A stretch of 45,878 nt of DNA from Nocardia brasiliensis IFM 10847. Lineage in GTDB: Bacteria; Actinomycetota; Actinomycetes; Mycobacteriales; Mycobacteriaceae. The stretch is from contig NZ_BAUA01000179.1 of the NCBI RefSeq assembly GCF_000710915.1, positions 1-45,878 of the forward strand, given 5' to 3'. Every line of letters begins with the position of its first letter. The first letter of the stretch is position 1. Shown here in pieces: positions 16,432-24,073 of this stretch. The notes under the pieces are model-generated. The model searched no databases, was not told where the DNA came from, and saw only the letters and a program-made list of their open reading frames with translations. A program made the position numbers and the translations under genes.

Positions 16432-16905
16432 TCAGCTGGGCAGGGGAATTGTGGTGGCGCACACCGTGTCCCGCAGCTGACGCGGCCCTGAGTTCACCGG
16501 AATGTCGTACCAGAGATCCATTTCCAGGCGATTGCCCGCGCCGAGGGTGAGCTCGGTGGGCTGTCGTTTGATCGCCATGGCGTCCACGCTCGGCGGATGG
16601 GCCGCGTCCACGGTGTCGTCGAGCTGGTAGTCGGCCGGTCGTGTGGTGTGAAAAGTGTTGTCGGTGTTGACGATAGCCACTCTGACGCGGATGAACTGCC
16701 CCTTGGGCAGCCATTCGGCGTGCGTGCCGAGGATGTAGCCGATGCCCGGCTCGACGGTCGACGCGGTGACGGTCAGCTTCGCGCAGTCCTGCGGGGTACG
16801 GACGTATGCGGTGGGTGCGGGCGGTGGAGGTGGCGGCGCGGCGGTCGGCGCCTCGGTACCGCAAGCGGTGGGCAGGAGAAGTAAGAGCAGGAGCAGCCGA
16901 CGCAC
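16432..16905 (-). CDS. Small secreted lipoprotein with Ig-like (DUF4352-like) domain
   Basis: 157 residues from GTG 16905. Residues 1-15 are a Leu-rich signal, VRRLLLLLLLLPTAC, ending in a plausible lipobox with acylated Cys15; the longer frame open to 17004 would push the signal inside the protein. A Pro/Ala linker follows, then a beta-sandwich-like domain: 'CAKLTVTASTVEPGIGYILG', 'FIRVRVAIVNTDNTFHTTRP', 'EMDLWYDIPVNSGPRQLRDT'. The 'RVRVAIVNTDN' strand is characteristic of DUF4352/Ig-like lipoproteins. Two cysteines in the mature domain may pair. Function unknown, probably surface-anchored. It is divergent from the P450 gene, which begins 138 bases away. Confidence 0.75.
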   Translation of the reverse strand: MRRLLLLLLLLPTACGTEAPTAAPPPPPPAPTAYVRTPQDCAKLTVTASTVEPGIGYILGTHAEWLPKGQFIRVRVAIVNTDNTFHTTRPADYQLDDTVDAAHPPSVDAMAIKRQPTELTLGAGNRLEMDLWYDIPVNSGPRQLRDTVCATTIPLPS

Positions 16906-16938
16906 GCCTCGAGCGTAGAAGCAAAAGCCCCGCGGCCA

Positions 16939-17003
16939 TTGACATTCGGCCTGACCGGTCACAAACTGGTGGCAGGTGCGGACAATGGTGTCACCCGACA
17001 CCA
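16939..17003 (+). promoter_or_regulatory. Candidate P450 promoter with two inverted repeats
   Basis: TTGACA at 16939-16944, a 17-base spacer and CAAACT at 16962-16967 form a plausible but weak promoter. The spacer contains the 10-bp palindrome TGACCGGTCA (16952-16961). Downstream, TGGTGTC (16986-16992) and GACACCA (16997-17003) form an inverted repeat that would lie in the 5' leader. Either could be an operator; no regulator gene is divergent here. Confidence 0.45.
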
Positions 17004-17043
17004 ATTGGTAGAGAGCCTCGGTCCGCGCGACTCAGGAGACCTG

Positions 17044-18459
17044 ATGGCTACCACCACGTCCGCTCCGCGGCCGAAGACCTCGGCCCGCACCGGCACGCTC
17101 ACCGCGACGATCGAGGCGCTGACCATCGGCCTGGACTACGAAGGCGGGATGATCGGCCGGACGAAGGGCCACGACATCCTTCGATTCCGCGCGGGCACAA
17201 GGCGTTTCGTCGCCTTCACGCACCCCGACTACGTGGACCACGTGCTGCACGCCGGCCGGTTGAAATACCACAAGTCCTTCGAATACGAAATCCTCCGGGC
17301 GCTGCTCGGGGTCAGCCTGTTCACCGACGAGGACGAGTCCTGGCAGCGCCACCGGACGATGCTCACGCCGATGTTCGCCAAACGACACCTGCACGGGCTC
17401 ATCGACCTGATGCTCGAGCCGATCGAGGCGAGCGTCGCCCGGCTCGACGCGCAGTCTGGCCGGGTCGAGGTCGACATGGTCGGCGAAATGGTCGAACTCA
17501 CCCTCAACGTCGTCGGCAACGCGCTGTTCGGCCAGCAGTTCGGCCGGATCGCGGTGGGCATGTCACCGCTGGTCACCGACGGTCTGCGGTTCGCCGAACG
17601 GTTGGAGCGGCTGTTCATCGTGGCGGCGCCGCCCAAGCAGGCTTGGCGCGCGCTCGCCTGGGTGGCGCTGACGCCGATTCCGCTGCCGCCGCCGTTGCGT
17701 CGCATCCAGCGGATCGCGCGGACGCTGGACCGGGAGGTCTGGCAGGTCGTCGACGACCGTCGCGCGCATCCCACCGACAGCCCGGATCTGCTCGATCACC
17801 TGCTGCACGCCGCCGATGAACAGGGCAGCCTGCCGGTGCGCCGGGTCCGTGACGAAGCGCTCACCTTCATGCTGGCCGGACACGAGACCACGGCGAACGC
17901 ACTGTCCTGGATGTGGTATCTGCTCGCGCTGAACCCCACGGCCAGAACGCGTTTGCTCGACGAGGTCGATTCGGTGCTGGGCGGGCGCCGTCCGACGGCT
18001 GCTGATCTGCCCCGATTGCCTTGGACGGCAGCCTGTTTCCAGGAGGCGATGCGCTATTTCTCACCGGCATGGGCCATTCCGCGGGTGGCGATCGCGGACG
18101 ACGTGATCGACGGTCATCACATTCGCAAGGGCACCACCGTGGTGATCCCCACCCATCACATCCACCACGACGCGCGGTGGTGGCCGAATCCCGAGGAGTT
18201 CGATCCGGCGCGCTTCCTGCCCGGCGCGGGCCGGGAGCGGGCGCGCTCGGCCTACCTGCCCTTCGGCGGCGGCAAGCGCATCTGCATCGGTTCGAGTTTC
18301 GCCGTGATGGAGTCGGTGTTGATCACCGCGGCGATGAGTCAGCGCTTCGTCTTCGATCTGGTGCCCGGCCATCCCGTCACGCCGGAGGCCACGTTGACGC
18401 TGCGGCCGCGGCACGGTCTGCGAATGATCGCCCGGCGCAGGGATATTCCGGTCGGCTGA
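17044..18459 (+). CDS. Cytochrome P450
   Basis: 471 residues with complete P450 landmarks: I-helix 'LAGHETTANALSW' (278-283 for A-G-H-E-T-T), K-helix ExxR at Glu334-Arg337 ('QEAMRYF'), 'FDPARFLPG' meander and the heme loop FGGGKRICIG (407-416) with heme-ligand Cys414. The sequence type (AGHETT with 'PFGGGKRICIGSSFAVME') resembles the class using CYP102/CYP110-like soluble bacterial or fatty-acid/terpene hydroxylases rather than the short AGxxTT CYP105 type; substrate unknown. No ferredoxin or reductase gene is adjacent. Start ATG 17044 is supported by AGGAG seven bases upstream. It ends 2 bases before the convergent SLT-like gene. Confidence 0.93.
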   Translation: MATTTSAPRPKTSARTGTLTATIEALTIGLDYEGGMIGRTKGHDILRFRAGTRRFVAFTHPDYVDHVLHAGRLKYHKSFEYEILRALLGVSLFTDEDESWQRHRTMLTPMFAKRHLHGLIDLMLEPIEASVARLDAQSGRVEVDMVGEMVELTLNVVGNALFGQQFGRIAVGMSPLVTDGLRFAERLERLFIVAAPPKQAWRALAWVALTPIPLPPPLRRIQRIARTLDREVWQVVDDRRAHPTDSPDLLDHLLHAADEQGSLPVRRVRDEALTFMLAGHETTANALSWMWYLLALNPTARTRLLDEVDSVLGGRRPTAADLPRLPWTAACFQEAMRYFSPAWAIPRVAIADDVIDGHHIRKGTTVVIPTHHIHHDARWWPNPEEFDPARFLPGAGRERARSAYLPFGGGKRICIGSSFAVMESVLITAAMSQRFVFDLVPGHPVTPEATLTLRPRHGLRMIARRRDIPVG

Positions 18460-18461
18460 GC

Positions 18462-18920
18462 TCAGTACCAGTGATTCGCCTGCCAGAAGTCCCAGGCGGC
18501 GATCGGGCTGCCGTAGCGCTTGTTCATGTAGTCGTAGGTCCAGCGGATCTGGGTGACCGGGTTGAACTGCCAATCCGGGCCGTGGGTCCCCATCTTTTCC
18601 GGCGGCAACGCCTGTCCGAGACCATAGGCGCCGCTTTCCGGATTCACCGCGAAAACGTTCCAGCCGCTTTCGCGGGTGATGATGTTGTCGAATGCCCAGA
18701 AATGGTGCGGCGGCACCATGGTCATCGCCAAGGCTTTCACCGCGGCGCGCGGCATCGAGAGAACCGAACCGGCGGGGTGTAATTGTCCGCCTTTCGAGGG
18801 AGTCGCACAGATCGCCGGCGCGTCGGCGGCAGCGCAGTCGGTGGCCACGGCATGTGCCGGGGCCATACCTGGGAAGAGCGCACATACGGCTGCTGCGAGG
18901 GTGGGAATGACGTACCGCAT
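18462..18920 (-). CDS. Secreted lytic-transglycosylase-like protein
   Basis: 152 residues. Signal peptide 1-26 (MRYVIPTLAAAVCALFPGMA to AHA-VA). The C-terminal half is the small lysozyme/SLT-like fold found in Rpf-like and 'aggregation-promoting factor C-terminal-like' proteins: 'FDNIITRESGWNVFAVNPES' with candidate catalytic Glu84, 'GAYGLGQALPPEKM', then 'DWQFNPVTQIRWTYDYMNKR' and 'YGSPIAAWDFWQANHWY' at the C terminus. Expected to cleave peptidoglycan glycan strands outside the membrane. Start ATG 18920 is preceded by AAAGGA at good spacing. It is divergent from the G1 protease gene, 277 bases apart. Confidence 0.87.
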   Translation of the reverse strand: MRYVIPTLAAAVCALFPGMAPAHAVATDCAAADAPAICATPSKGGQLHPAGSVLSMPRAAVKALAMTMVPPHHFWAFDNIITRESGWNVFAVNPESGAYGLGQALPPEKMGTHGPDWQFNPVTQIRWTYDYMNKRYGSPIAAWDFWQANHWY

Positions 18921-19143
18921 CGTCGGTCCTTTCGCCTTCAATGGTTGAAGCTCGAAGCCCGTGCTGCGAATTCAGCAAATCACTGGTGATCGACGCAGTG
19001 GCGCAGCCACTCCGGAGGGAATGGGAAATTTCGGGCGCGTCGCCCGTCGTCGACGCGCGGACGACACGCCGGTCCGCGTGATCGCCGGGGAACCAGGTCA
19101 GCTCCGTTCGGGTTCTCGTGAAACCCGCCGCGACCTGCCAAAA

Positions 19144-19171
19144 CACTGCCGCGCGGCGACACGCGGCAGTG
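19144..19171. promoter_or_regulatory. 10-bp inverted repeat upstream of the G1 protease
   Basis: CACTGCCGCG (19144-19153) and CGCGGCAGTG (19162-19171), separated by 8 bases, form a perfect inverted repeat 26 bases before the protease start. It sits in the intergenic region shared with the divergent SLT-like gene. Spacing fits a dimeric repressor site or a 5' leader hairpin. Confidence 0.5.
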
Positions 19172-19197
19172 ATACCTATGGGCTATTGTCCCTGTTC

Positions 19198-20169
19198 ATG
19201 ATGAGTAGCCCGGGTCGGACGCGAATTCGAAGCCGTCTCACCGCCTCGGTGGTGGGGGCGATCGTCGCGGCGTTGCTCTCGCCGCCGGTGGCCTCGGCAG
19301 ACCGGGCGCCGGCGCCTTCCTCTCCGACCTCGGTGCCCGCCGCACCGGACCAGCCGCCGGGCGGCTCGCCACCGCGCATTCGTGGCACGAACTGGGCCGG
19401 CTACGTGGTGACGGGCAGCTTCAAGAGCGTCTCCGCCGAATGGGTCGAGCCGGAGGTGTCGTGCACCGACACCGGTGTCATCCAGCGGGTGGTGCCGTGG
19501 GTGGGCTTGAACGGGACCGTGGTCGACGGCAAGCAGGCCCTGCCGCTCATGCAGACCGGTGCCGAAGCCATCTGCGTCAGCGTGGCGGGAGCGATCGCCT
19601 CGCTGCCCGGCTTGGCCATCGTGAACCTGGCCAGCGCGACCATCGCGAACAATCCCACCTGGTTCCGCAACGCGGTCCGGGCCGCCGAAGGGGTGAACAC
19701 CCAGCTCGGGCAGGCGGCGGTGGGCGCGTGCCAGACCGTGGGCAGCGGTTCGGCGCCGGGCGCGGCGGTCTGTGCACAGCAGACGTATCGCATGGCCCTG
19801 TGGGAGGCGTATCCGGCGAACCCGGTGATCTATCCCGATGTGACCATGGCCCCCGGCGACAAGATGCAGGCCTCGGTGACCTTCGACGGTTCGGCCTACA
19901 CGATGACCGTCGCGAACGTGACCCAGAATTGGTCGCGGACCACCGTCGCGCATTCCACCGCCCCCGCGCAGACCGCGGAAATCATTGTCGAAGGCCAGCT
20001 CAACAGCGCCCTGCCGGATTTCAGCCCGATCAATTTCACCAACGTGAAGATCGACGGCAAGCCGCTCTCTGCGTTCGAACCGGTGAGTTATTCCATCGGT
20101 GCGACCAACGGTGAGCTCAGCCCCGGCCCGATTGCCGAGAACGGCACGGCGTTCACCATCGCGCGTTAG
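19198..20169 (+). CDS. Secreted G1-family (glutamic) endopeptidase
   Basis: 323 residues. Signal peptide about 1-34 (ends VASA-DR), Pro/Ser-rich propeptide-like segment (35-60), then an eqolisin-type beta-sandwich: 'RGTNWAGYVVTG' (62-73), 'SAEWVEPEVSC', 'VPWVGLNGT' (99-107), 'ALPLMQTGAEA' with catalytic Gln119, 'LWEAYPANPVIYPDV' (201-215), 'MAPGDKMQASVTFDGSAYTM' and 'AEIIVEGQ' with catalytic Glu265. These enzymes are acid proteases using a Gln/Glu dyad. Unusually, about 80 residues separate 'MQTG' from 'LWEAYP', where fungal members have about 20; the insert is Ala-rich with two or three cysteines. Two adjacent ATGs, 19198 and 19201, are possible starts. A strong terminator follows. Confidence 0.85.
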   Translation: MMSSPGRTRIRSRLTASVVGAIVAALLSPPVASADRAPAPSSPTSVPAAPDQPPGGSPPRIRGTNWAGYVVTGSFKSVSAEWVEPEVSCTDTGVIQRVVPWVGLNGTVVDGKQALPLMQTGAEAICVSVAGAIASLPGLAIVNLASATIANNPTWFRNAVRAAEGVNTQLGQAAVGACQTVGSGSAPGAAVCAQQTYRMALWEAYPANPVIYPDVTMAPGDKMQASVTFDGSAYTMTVANVTQNWSRTTVAHSTAPAQTAEIIVEGQLNSALPDFSPINFTNVKIDGKPLSAFEPVSYSIGATNGELSPGPIAENGTAFTIAR

Positions 20170-20185
20170 CGCGGCACGGATTTCG

Positions 20186-20219
20186 CCCCGCCCCCGGCTC
20201 GCCCGGGGGCGGGGTTTTT
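20186..20219 (+). terminator. Rho-independent terminator of the G1 protease gene
   Basis: CCCCGCCCCCGG (20186-20197), loop CTCGC, CCGGGGGCGGGG (20203-20214), then TTTTT (20215-20219). A perfect 12-bp, all-GC stem 17 bases after the stop at 20169, with a U-tract on the plus strand. The last T is the first base of the convergent Nudix stop codon. Confidence 0.9.
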
Positions 20220-20692
20220 CACGGTGCCGGTTCGAACCAGGCCGGGCCGTCGGACAGCGCGTGCGCGAGGCGCAGCGATTCGTGCTCGGGCATTTCCGGT
20301 AGCGCGGCGAGCTCGAACCAGCCGACCTCGAGTGATTCGTCGTCGTTGACCTGTGCGGTGCCGCCGACCGCCCGGCAGCGCATCGTGATGTCCATGAACT
20401 GGCAGATATCGCCGTTGGGGTAGGTGTGCGGCGGCATCGCACGCACCGCGACCAAGCGCTCGGCGACGCAGTGCACGGCCGTCTCCTCGTAGACCTCGCG
20501 GACCGCGCACGCGGCCGGATCTTCGCCGGGCTCGGGCATGCCCGCGATGATCGCCCATCGTCCGCTGTCGGCGCGTCGCCCCAGCAGTACCCGGCCCTGG
20601 TCGTCGAACACCACCGCGCTCACCCCGGGCAACCAGAGCAGCTGGGTGCCCGCGTCGGCACGGATGGTTCGGATGAAGTCAGGAGTCGCCAT
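20219..20692 (-). CDS. Nudix hydrolase
   Basis: 157 residues. Nudix box at about residues 51-73: 'GMPEPGEDPAACAVREVYEE' followed by TAV, with the metal-binding REVYEE core intact. Flanking features fit the fold: 'PGVSAVVFDDQGRVLLGRRA' before it and 'YPNGDICQFMDITMRCRAVG' and 'DDESLEVGWFELAALPEM' after it. The enzyme should cleave a nucleoside diphosphate linked to another moiety; the group with 'LLGRRADSGRWAIIAGMPEP' is common in actinobacteria with unresolved substrates. Start ATG 20692. Its stop directly abuts the U-tract of the G1 protease terminator. Confidence 0.92.
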   Translation of the reverse strand: MATPDFIRTIRADAGTQLLWLPGVSAVVFDDQGRVLLGRRADSGRWAIIAGMPEPGEDPAACAVREVYEETAVHCVAERLVAVRAMPPHTYPNGDICQFMDITMRCRAVGGTAQVNDDESLEVGWFELAALPEMPEHESLRLAHALSDGPAWFEPAP

Positions 20693-20928
20693 GGCACGAC
20701 AGTAGGGCAGGTCAGACGGGAGATTGCGATGAGATTTTCCTGTTATTGCACGGAGATCTGCTCAGTGATTGATTCGTTATAGGTCGCGTGTCGGGCTTGG
20801 AGTTTTATCCGAAGAAGCGGAGTATGGCATTCGGATCCGATGGAATCACAACACCAGGGTGTTCTCGAAATCCATTCAGGGCCGGTGGTTCTCCCGCCGG
20901 TCGCCGACGGAGATCGGAGGAACGCACG

Positions 20929-21468
20929 ATGAAATCCATCGATATCGCGCGAGTCGACCGGGGTGGACGCCGCCTCGTGGTGGCCGTGCTGATCGCTACC
21001 GCCGCCGTGGGTTCGCTGTTCGGCGCCGCCGCGCCGGCGCAGGCCAGGCCGCAGTCCGGCGCGGCCGGTGCGGTCGAGGAGCCGGCCGAGAACAAGCCCG
21101 CGGCGGGACATGGGATCGCGCCGAGCGCGATCGCGGAACGAGCTTTCGCCGCCGCATGGACCAAACTCGGTTCACCCTACCGCTGGGGCGCAACCGGGCC
21201 CGACGCCTTCGATTGCTCCGGCCTGGTGGTGTGGGCCTACCGTCTGGCCGGCCGCGAAGTGCCGCGCACCAGCGGCGATCAACTCGCCGCGGGCACCCCG
21301 GTCGCGCAGGCCGACCTGCGCCTCGGTGATCTCGTATCCTTCAACGGCGGTGGACATTCCGGGCTCTACGCGGGCGACGGCAACGTCATTCACGCCGGCA
21401 CCGAGAGCACCGGAGTCACGATCGCGCCGATGTCCGCCATGCCCTTCGCCGGAGCGCGGCGCTTCTGA
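20929..21468 (+). CDS. Secreted NlpC/P60 peptidoglycan endopeptidase
   Basis: 179 residues. Signal peptide 1-39 (hydrophobic 'LVVAVLIATAAVGSLFGAAA', cleavage at AQA-RP), a short Ala/Glu linker, then an NlpC/P60 domain from about residue 68: 'AAWTKLGSPYRWGATGPDAF', catalytic Cys96 in 'FDCSGLVVWAY', His143 in 'GGGHSGLYAGDG' and His155 in 'NVIHAG'. It should cut the D-Glu to diaminopimelate bond of stem peptides. The single-domain form resembles RipB/RipD-type proteins. ATG 20929 has GGAGG eight bases upstream; the frame open from 20788 is leader, not protein. The 236-base region before it was inspected for a c-di-AMP riboswitch and none was recognised. Confidence 0.92.
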   Translation: MKSIDIARVDRGGRRLVVAVLIATAAVGSLFGAAAPAQARPQSGAAGAVEEPAENKPAAGHGIAPSAIAERAFAAAWTKLGSPYRWGATGPDAFDCSGLVVWAYRLAGREVPRTSGDQLAAGTPVAQADLRLGDLVSFNGGGHSGLYAGDGNVIHAGTESTGVTIAPMSAMPFAGARRF

Positions 21469-21710
21469 TTCGAGACTGGTCGTTCGGTGATTGAAGGCGG
21501 CAGACCGGGGTATGTCGCCGTTGGCGGGCCGCTTCGGCGGTCGGACAGGTCGGTTCCTGACCTCGTCAACGGCGACGAGCCGCTCAACGGCGAGTGGGTG
21601 GGTCGGGAACGCACCGGGCCGGACGACGCGGGCTCGCTGGGTAGATATCGAGATAGATCGGCGTTGCGGTAGTTGGTTGCCGTGGTCGCCCCTGCGAAAA
21701 GGGACACCCG

Positions 21711-22268
21711 GTGTCCATAGCTCTGGTCGACTCCGCGGGCCTGCCGCTGGAGCACGTCGGCGTCTCGCTGGGGTGGGATCCCGCCGAGGTCTGGGTCGAT
21801 GTCGACGGCTCGGTGACCGCGGACAACAGGATCGACGTGAATTCGGCCGCACTGGTGTTCAGCGCAGATGCGTTGGTGGACACCGTTTATCACGAGCAGC
21901 TGGCCTCGCGCGACGGCGCGATCGCGCACAGCGGGGACGATCCGACGGGGGCCGGCGCGGGCGACAACGAGGTGATCACCGTGGACCTGACGCTGGTCGC
22001 GCCGCAGGTGACCACGGTGCTGTTCGTCGCGACGTCTTACTCGGGACAGAGTTTCGCCCGTATCGAGAACGCGTATTGCCGTGTGCTGGACACCACCTCG
22101 GGGGTCGAGATCACCCGCTACCTGTTGAGCGGTGGTCAGCACACCGGCTTGGTGATCGGCAAACTCGTTCGGACCCAACAGTGTTGGTACTACGTCGGAA
22201 TCGGCGCGGGCATCTACGCGAACCATGTCGTCGATGCGGTACCGCAGGTCGTCGCGTACCTGCGCTAG
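21711..22268 (+). CDS. TerD-family protein
   Basis: 185 residues, single TerD domain: 'HVGVSLGWDPAEVWVDVDGS' (the LGWDP motif), 'IDVNSAALVFSADALVDTVY' (usually D-L-D-A-S; here the Asp cluster is shifted), 'GAIAHSGDDPTGAGAGDNEV' (the calcium-site H-S-G-D-x-x-T-G-x-G-x-G-D motif, complete), 'QSFARIENAYCRVLD' and 'TGLVIGKLVRTQQCWYYVGI'. Cytoplasmic, part of the stress/tellurite Ter family. Start GTG 21711 with a weak upstream AAAAGGGA. No terB, terC or terZ genes flank it. It ends 27 bases before the nitrilase gene on the same strand. Confidence 0.88.
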   Translation: MSIALVDSAGLPLEHVGVSLGWDPAEVWVDVDGSVTADNRIDVNSAALVFSADALVDTVYHEQLASRDGAIAHSGDDPTGAGAGDNEVITVDLTLVAPQVTTVLFVATSYSGQSFARIENAYCRVLDTTSGVEITRYLLSGGQHTGLVIGKLVRTQQCWYYVGIGAGIYANHVVDAVPQVVAYLR

Positions 22269-22295
22269 CCCCGCGCGCCATTTACCATCGGAGAC

Positions 22296-23222
22296 ATGCG
22301 GATTGCTGCGGCGCAGGCCCGCCCGGCCTGGCTCGACCCGACGGCGGGCACGAAGATCGTGGTGGACTGGCTGACCAAGGCCGCGGCGGCGGGTGCGGAG
22401 CTGGTGGCGTTTCCGGAGACGTTCCTGTCCGGCTATCCGATCTGGCTGGCCCGGACCGGCGGCGCCCGCTTCGACAATCCAGCCCAAAAGGCTGCTTACG
22501 CCTACTATTTGGATGCTGCCGTCACCCTGGACGGCCCGCAGCTGAGCACGGTGCGGGCGGCCGCCGGTGATCTGGGCGTGTTCTGCTACCTCGGCATCAC
22601 CGAGCGCGTCCGGGGCACCGTGTACTGCACGCTGGTCGCGATCGACCCGGCCCGCGGCATCGTGGGCGCGCACCGCAAACTGATGCCTACGCACGAGGAG
22701 CGGATGGTCTGGGGGATCGGCGACGGAAATGGTCTGCGCGCACACGACTTCGGGGGCTTCCGGGTCAGCGGCCTGTCCTGCTGGGAGAACTGGATGCCGC
22801 AGGCGCGGCACGCGCTCTACGCCGACGGCACGACGCTGCACGTCTCCACCTGGCCCGGCTCGATTCGCAACACCAAGGACATCACCCGCTTCATCGCGCT
22901 GGAGGGGCGGGTGTACTCCTTGGCGGTCGGCGCGGTCCTCGACTACGCCGACGTGCCCACCGATTTTCCCCTGTACGAAGAACTTTCGGCACTGGACAAA
23001 CCGGCGGGCTACGACGGCGGCTCAGCCGTCGCCGGCCCAGACGGTACCTGGCTGGTCGAGCCGGTCGTCGGTGTCGAACACCTGATCCTCGCCGACCTGG
23101 ACCCTGCCGAAGTGGCGAAGGAACGCCAAAACTTCGATCCCTCCGGTCACTACGCCCGACCCGACGTTTTCACCGTCACCGTGGACCGTCGCCGCCGCAC
23201 CCCCGCCACCTTCGTCGACTAG
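22296..23222 (+). CDS. Nitrilase-superfamily carbon-nitrogen hydrolase
   Basis: 308 residues with the complete nitrilase triad: Glu41 in 'LVAFPETFLSGYPIW', Lys128 in 'VGAHRKLMPTHEERM', Cys162 in 'VSGLSCWENWMPQARH'. The 'CWENWMPQ' and 'RKLMPTHEERMVWG' contexts are those of true aliphatic or aryl nitrilases (branch 1), rather than amidases, so conversion of a nitrile to carboxylic acid plus ammonia is likely; cyanide-related chemistry is a less likely alternative. 'TLHVSTWPGSIRNTKDITRF' also fits that branch. ATG start; length slightly below the roughly 330-370 of characterised nitrilases. It may be cotranscribed with the TerD gene upstream. Confidence 0.9.
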   Translation: MRIAAAQARPAWLDPTAGTKIVVDWLTKAAAAGAELVAFPETFLSGYPIWLARTGGARFDNPAQKAAYAYYLDAAVTLDGPQLSTVRAAAGDLGVFCYLGITERVRGTVYCTLVAIDPARGIVGAHRKLMPTHEERMVWGIGDGNGLRAHDFGGFRVSGLSCWENWMPQARHALYADGTTLHVSTWPGSIRNTKDITRFIALEGRVYSLAVGAVLDYADVPTDFPLYEELSALDKPAGYDGGSAVAGPDGTWLVEPVVGVEHLILADLDPAEVAKERQNFDPSGHYARPDVFTVTVDRRRRTPATFVD

Positions 23223-23249
23223 CGCGGCGCGGGTCGGCAGGGGCGCCGC

Positions 23250-23960
23250 TCAGACCGGCCGATACCCGGCACCGACGTCGTTGCGCGCGTTCAGGTCGGC
23301 CATGATGGCGCTGATCGTGGTGCCGACCTCGGGGCCGAAGCAGCCGACGGCGAAATAGGCGTTGACCATGCCGACGAGGGTGCTGCCGAGGACGACGGGG
23401 GCACCGGAATCGCCACGCAGGACACACATTTGGGTCCAGGTTTCGGTGCTCTTCGCCCGCAGGTCGCCCCAGGTGACGCCGCAGCTGGTGCCGCTGGTGG
23501 AACCGCGTTTGCACACGATCGCCGGGAACTGCGCGGGTGCGCCGAGTTCGGTGATGGCGGTGCCGCCGATGCGGTTCACCGGGTTGACGCGTTGCGGATC
23601 GAATTCGATGACCGCGTAATCGAGGGCCGGGTCGGAGTGGACGAACCGGCCGACCACACCGGAGCCGGGGTCGGCTTCGGCCACGACGGTCGCGCCGACC
23701 TTCCCGCAATGTCCGGCGGTCAGTCCGACCAGCCGGTCCGCGCTGTCGTGTCCGATGGTCGTCAACGTGCACACCGCGCGTCCGTCGACCACGATGCCGG
23801 AGCCGCCGCCGATCGCCGGGCCGGAGTTCGCGCCGGCGGTCGAATCGGCCGGAGCGAACGCCGAATCAGGGTGCGCGACCGGGGGCGCGGCCTGGGCGGC
23901 AACGGGCACCGTACCGAGTACGGCTGCGGTGGCGGCGAGAGCGAGGGCGGTTCGGGTCAC
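23250..23960 (-). CDS. Secreted S1-family serine protease
   Basis: 236 residues. Signal peptide 1-25 (VTRTALALAATAAVLG through AQA-AP). Chymotrypsin-fold catalytic triad is visible: His84 in 'GLTAGHCGKVG', Asp114 in 'PALDYAVIEFD', Ser185 in 'LRGDSGAPVV'. 'GSGIVVDGRAVCTLTTIG' is the N-terminal strand. The region before the domain (26-52) is too short for the large streptogrisin prodomain. Start GTG 23960 is favoured by GAGGAG eight bases upstream; the frame open to 24401 runs into the neighbouring gene. Substrate specificity is not assignable. Convergent with the nitrilase gene, 27 bases between stops. Confidence 0.9.
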   Translation of the reverse strand: MTRTALALAATAAVLGTVPVAAQAAPPVAHPDSAFAPADSTAGANSGPAIGGGSGIVVDGRAVCTLTTIGHDSADRLVGLTAGHCGKVGATVVAEADPGSGVVGRFVHSDPALDYAVIEFDPQRVNPVNRIGGTAITELGAPAQFPAIVCKRGSTSGTSCGVTWGDLRAKSTETWTQMCVLRGDSGAPVVLGSTLVGMVNAYFAVGCFGPEVGTTISAIMADLNARNDVGAGYRPV

Positions 23961-24073
23961 GAGCAGGACTCCTCTTGGTCGGACTTCCGGCACCGTATCA
24001 CCGGGTGTTCGCGGCATTCCCGGGCCGACCGATTCCAAACAGAGTATGGCGCAGCCGAATTCGCCGCCTGCGC

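Noticed and set aside
20693..20928. Possible c-di-AMP (ydaO) riboswitch before the NlpC/P60 gene
   Set aside because: Such elements precede actinobacterial muralytic genes, but I could not find the conserved core here, nor upstream of the SLT-like genes at 18920 and 35957.
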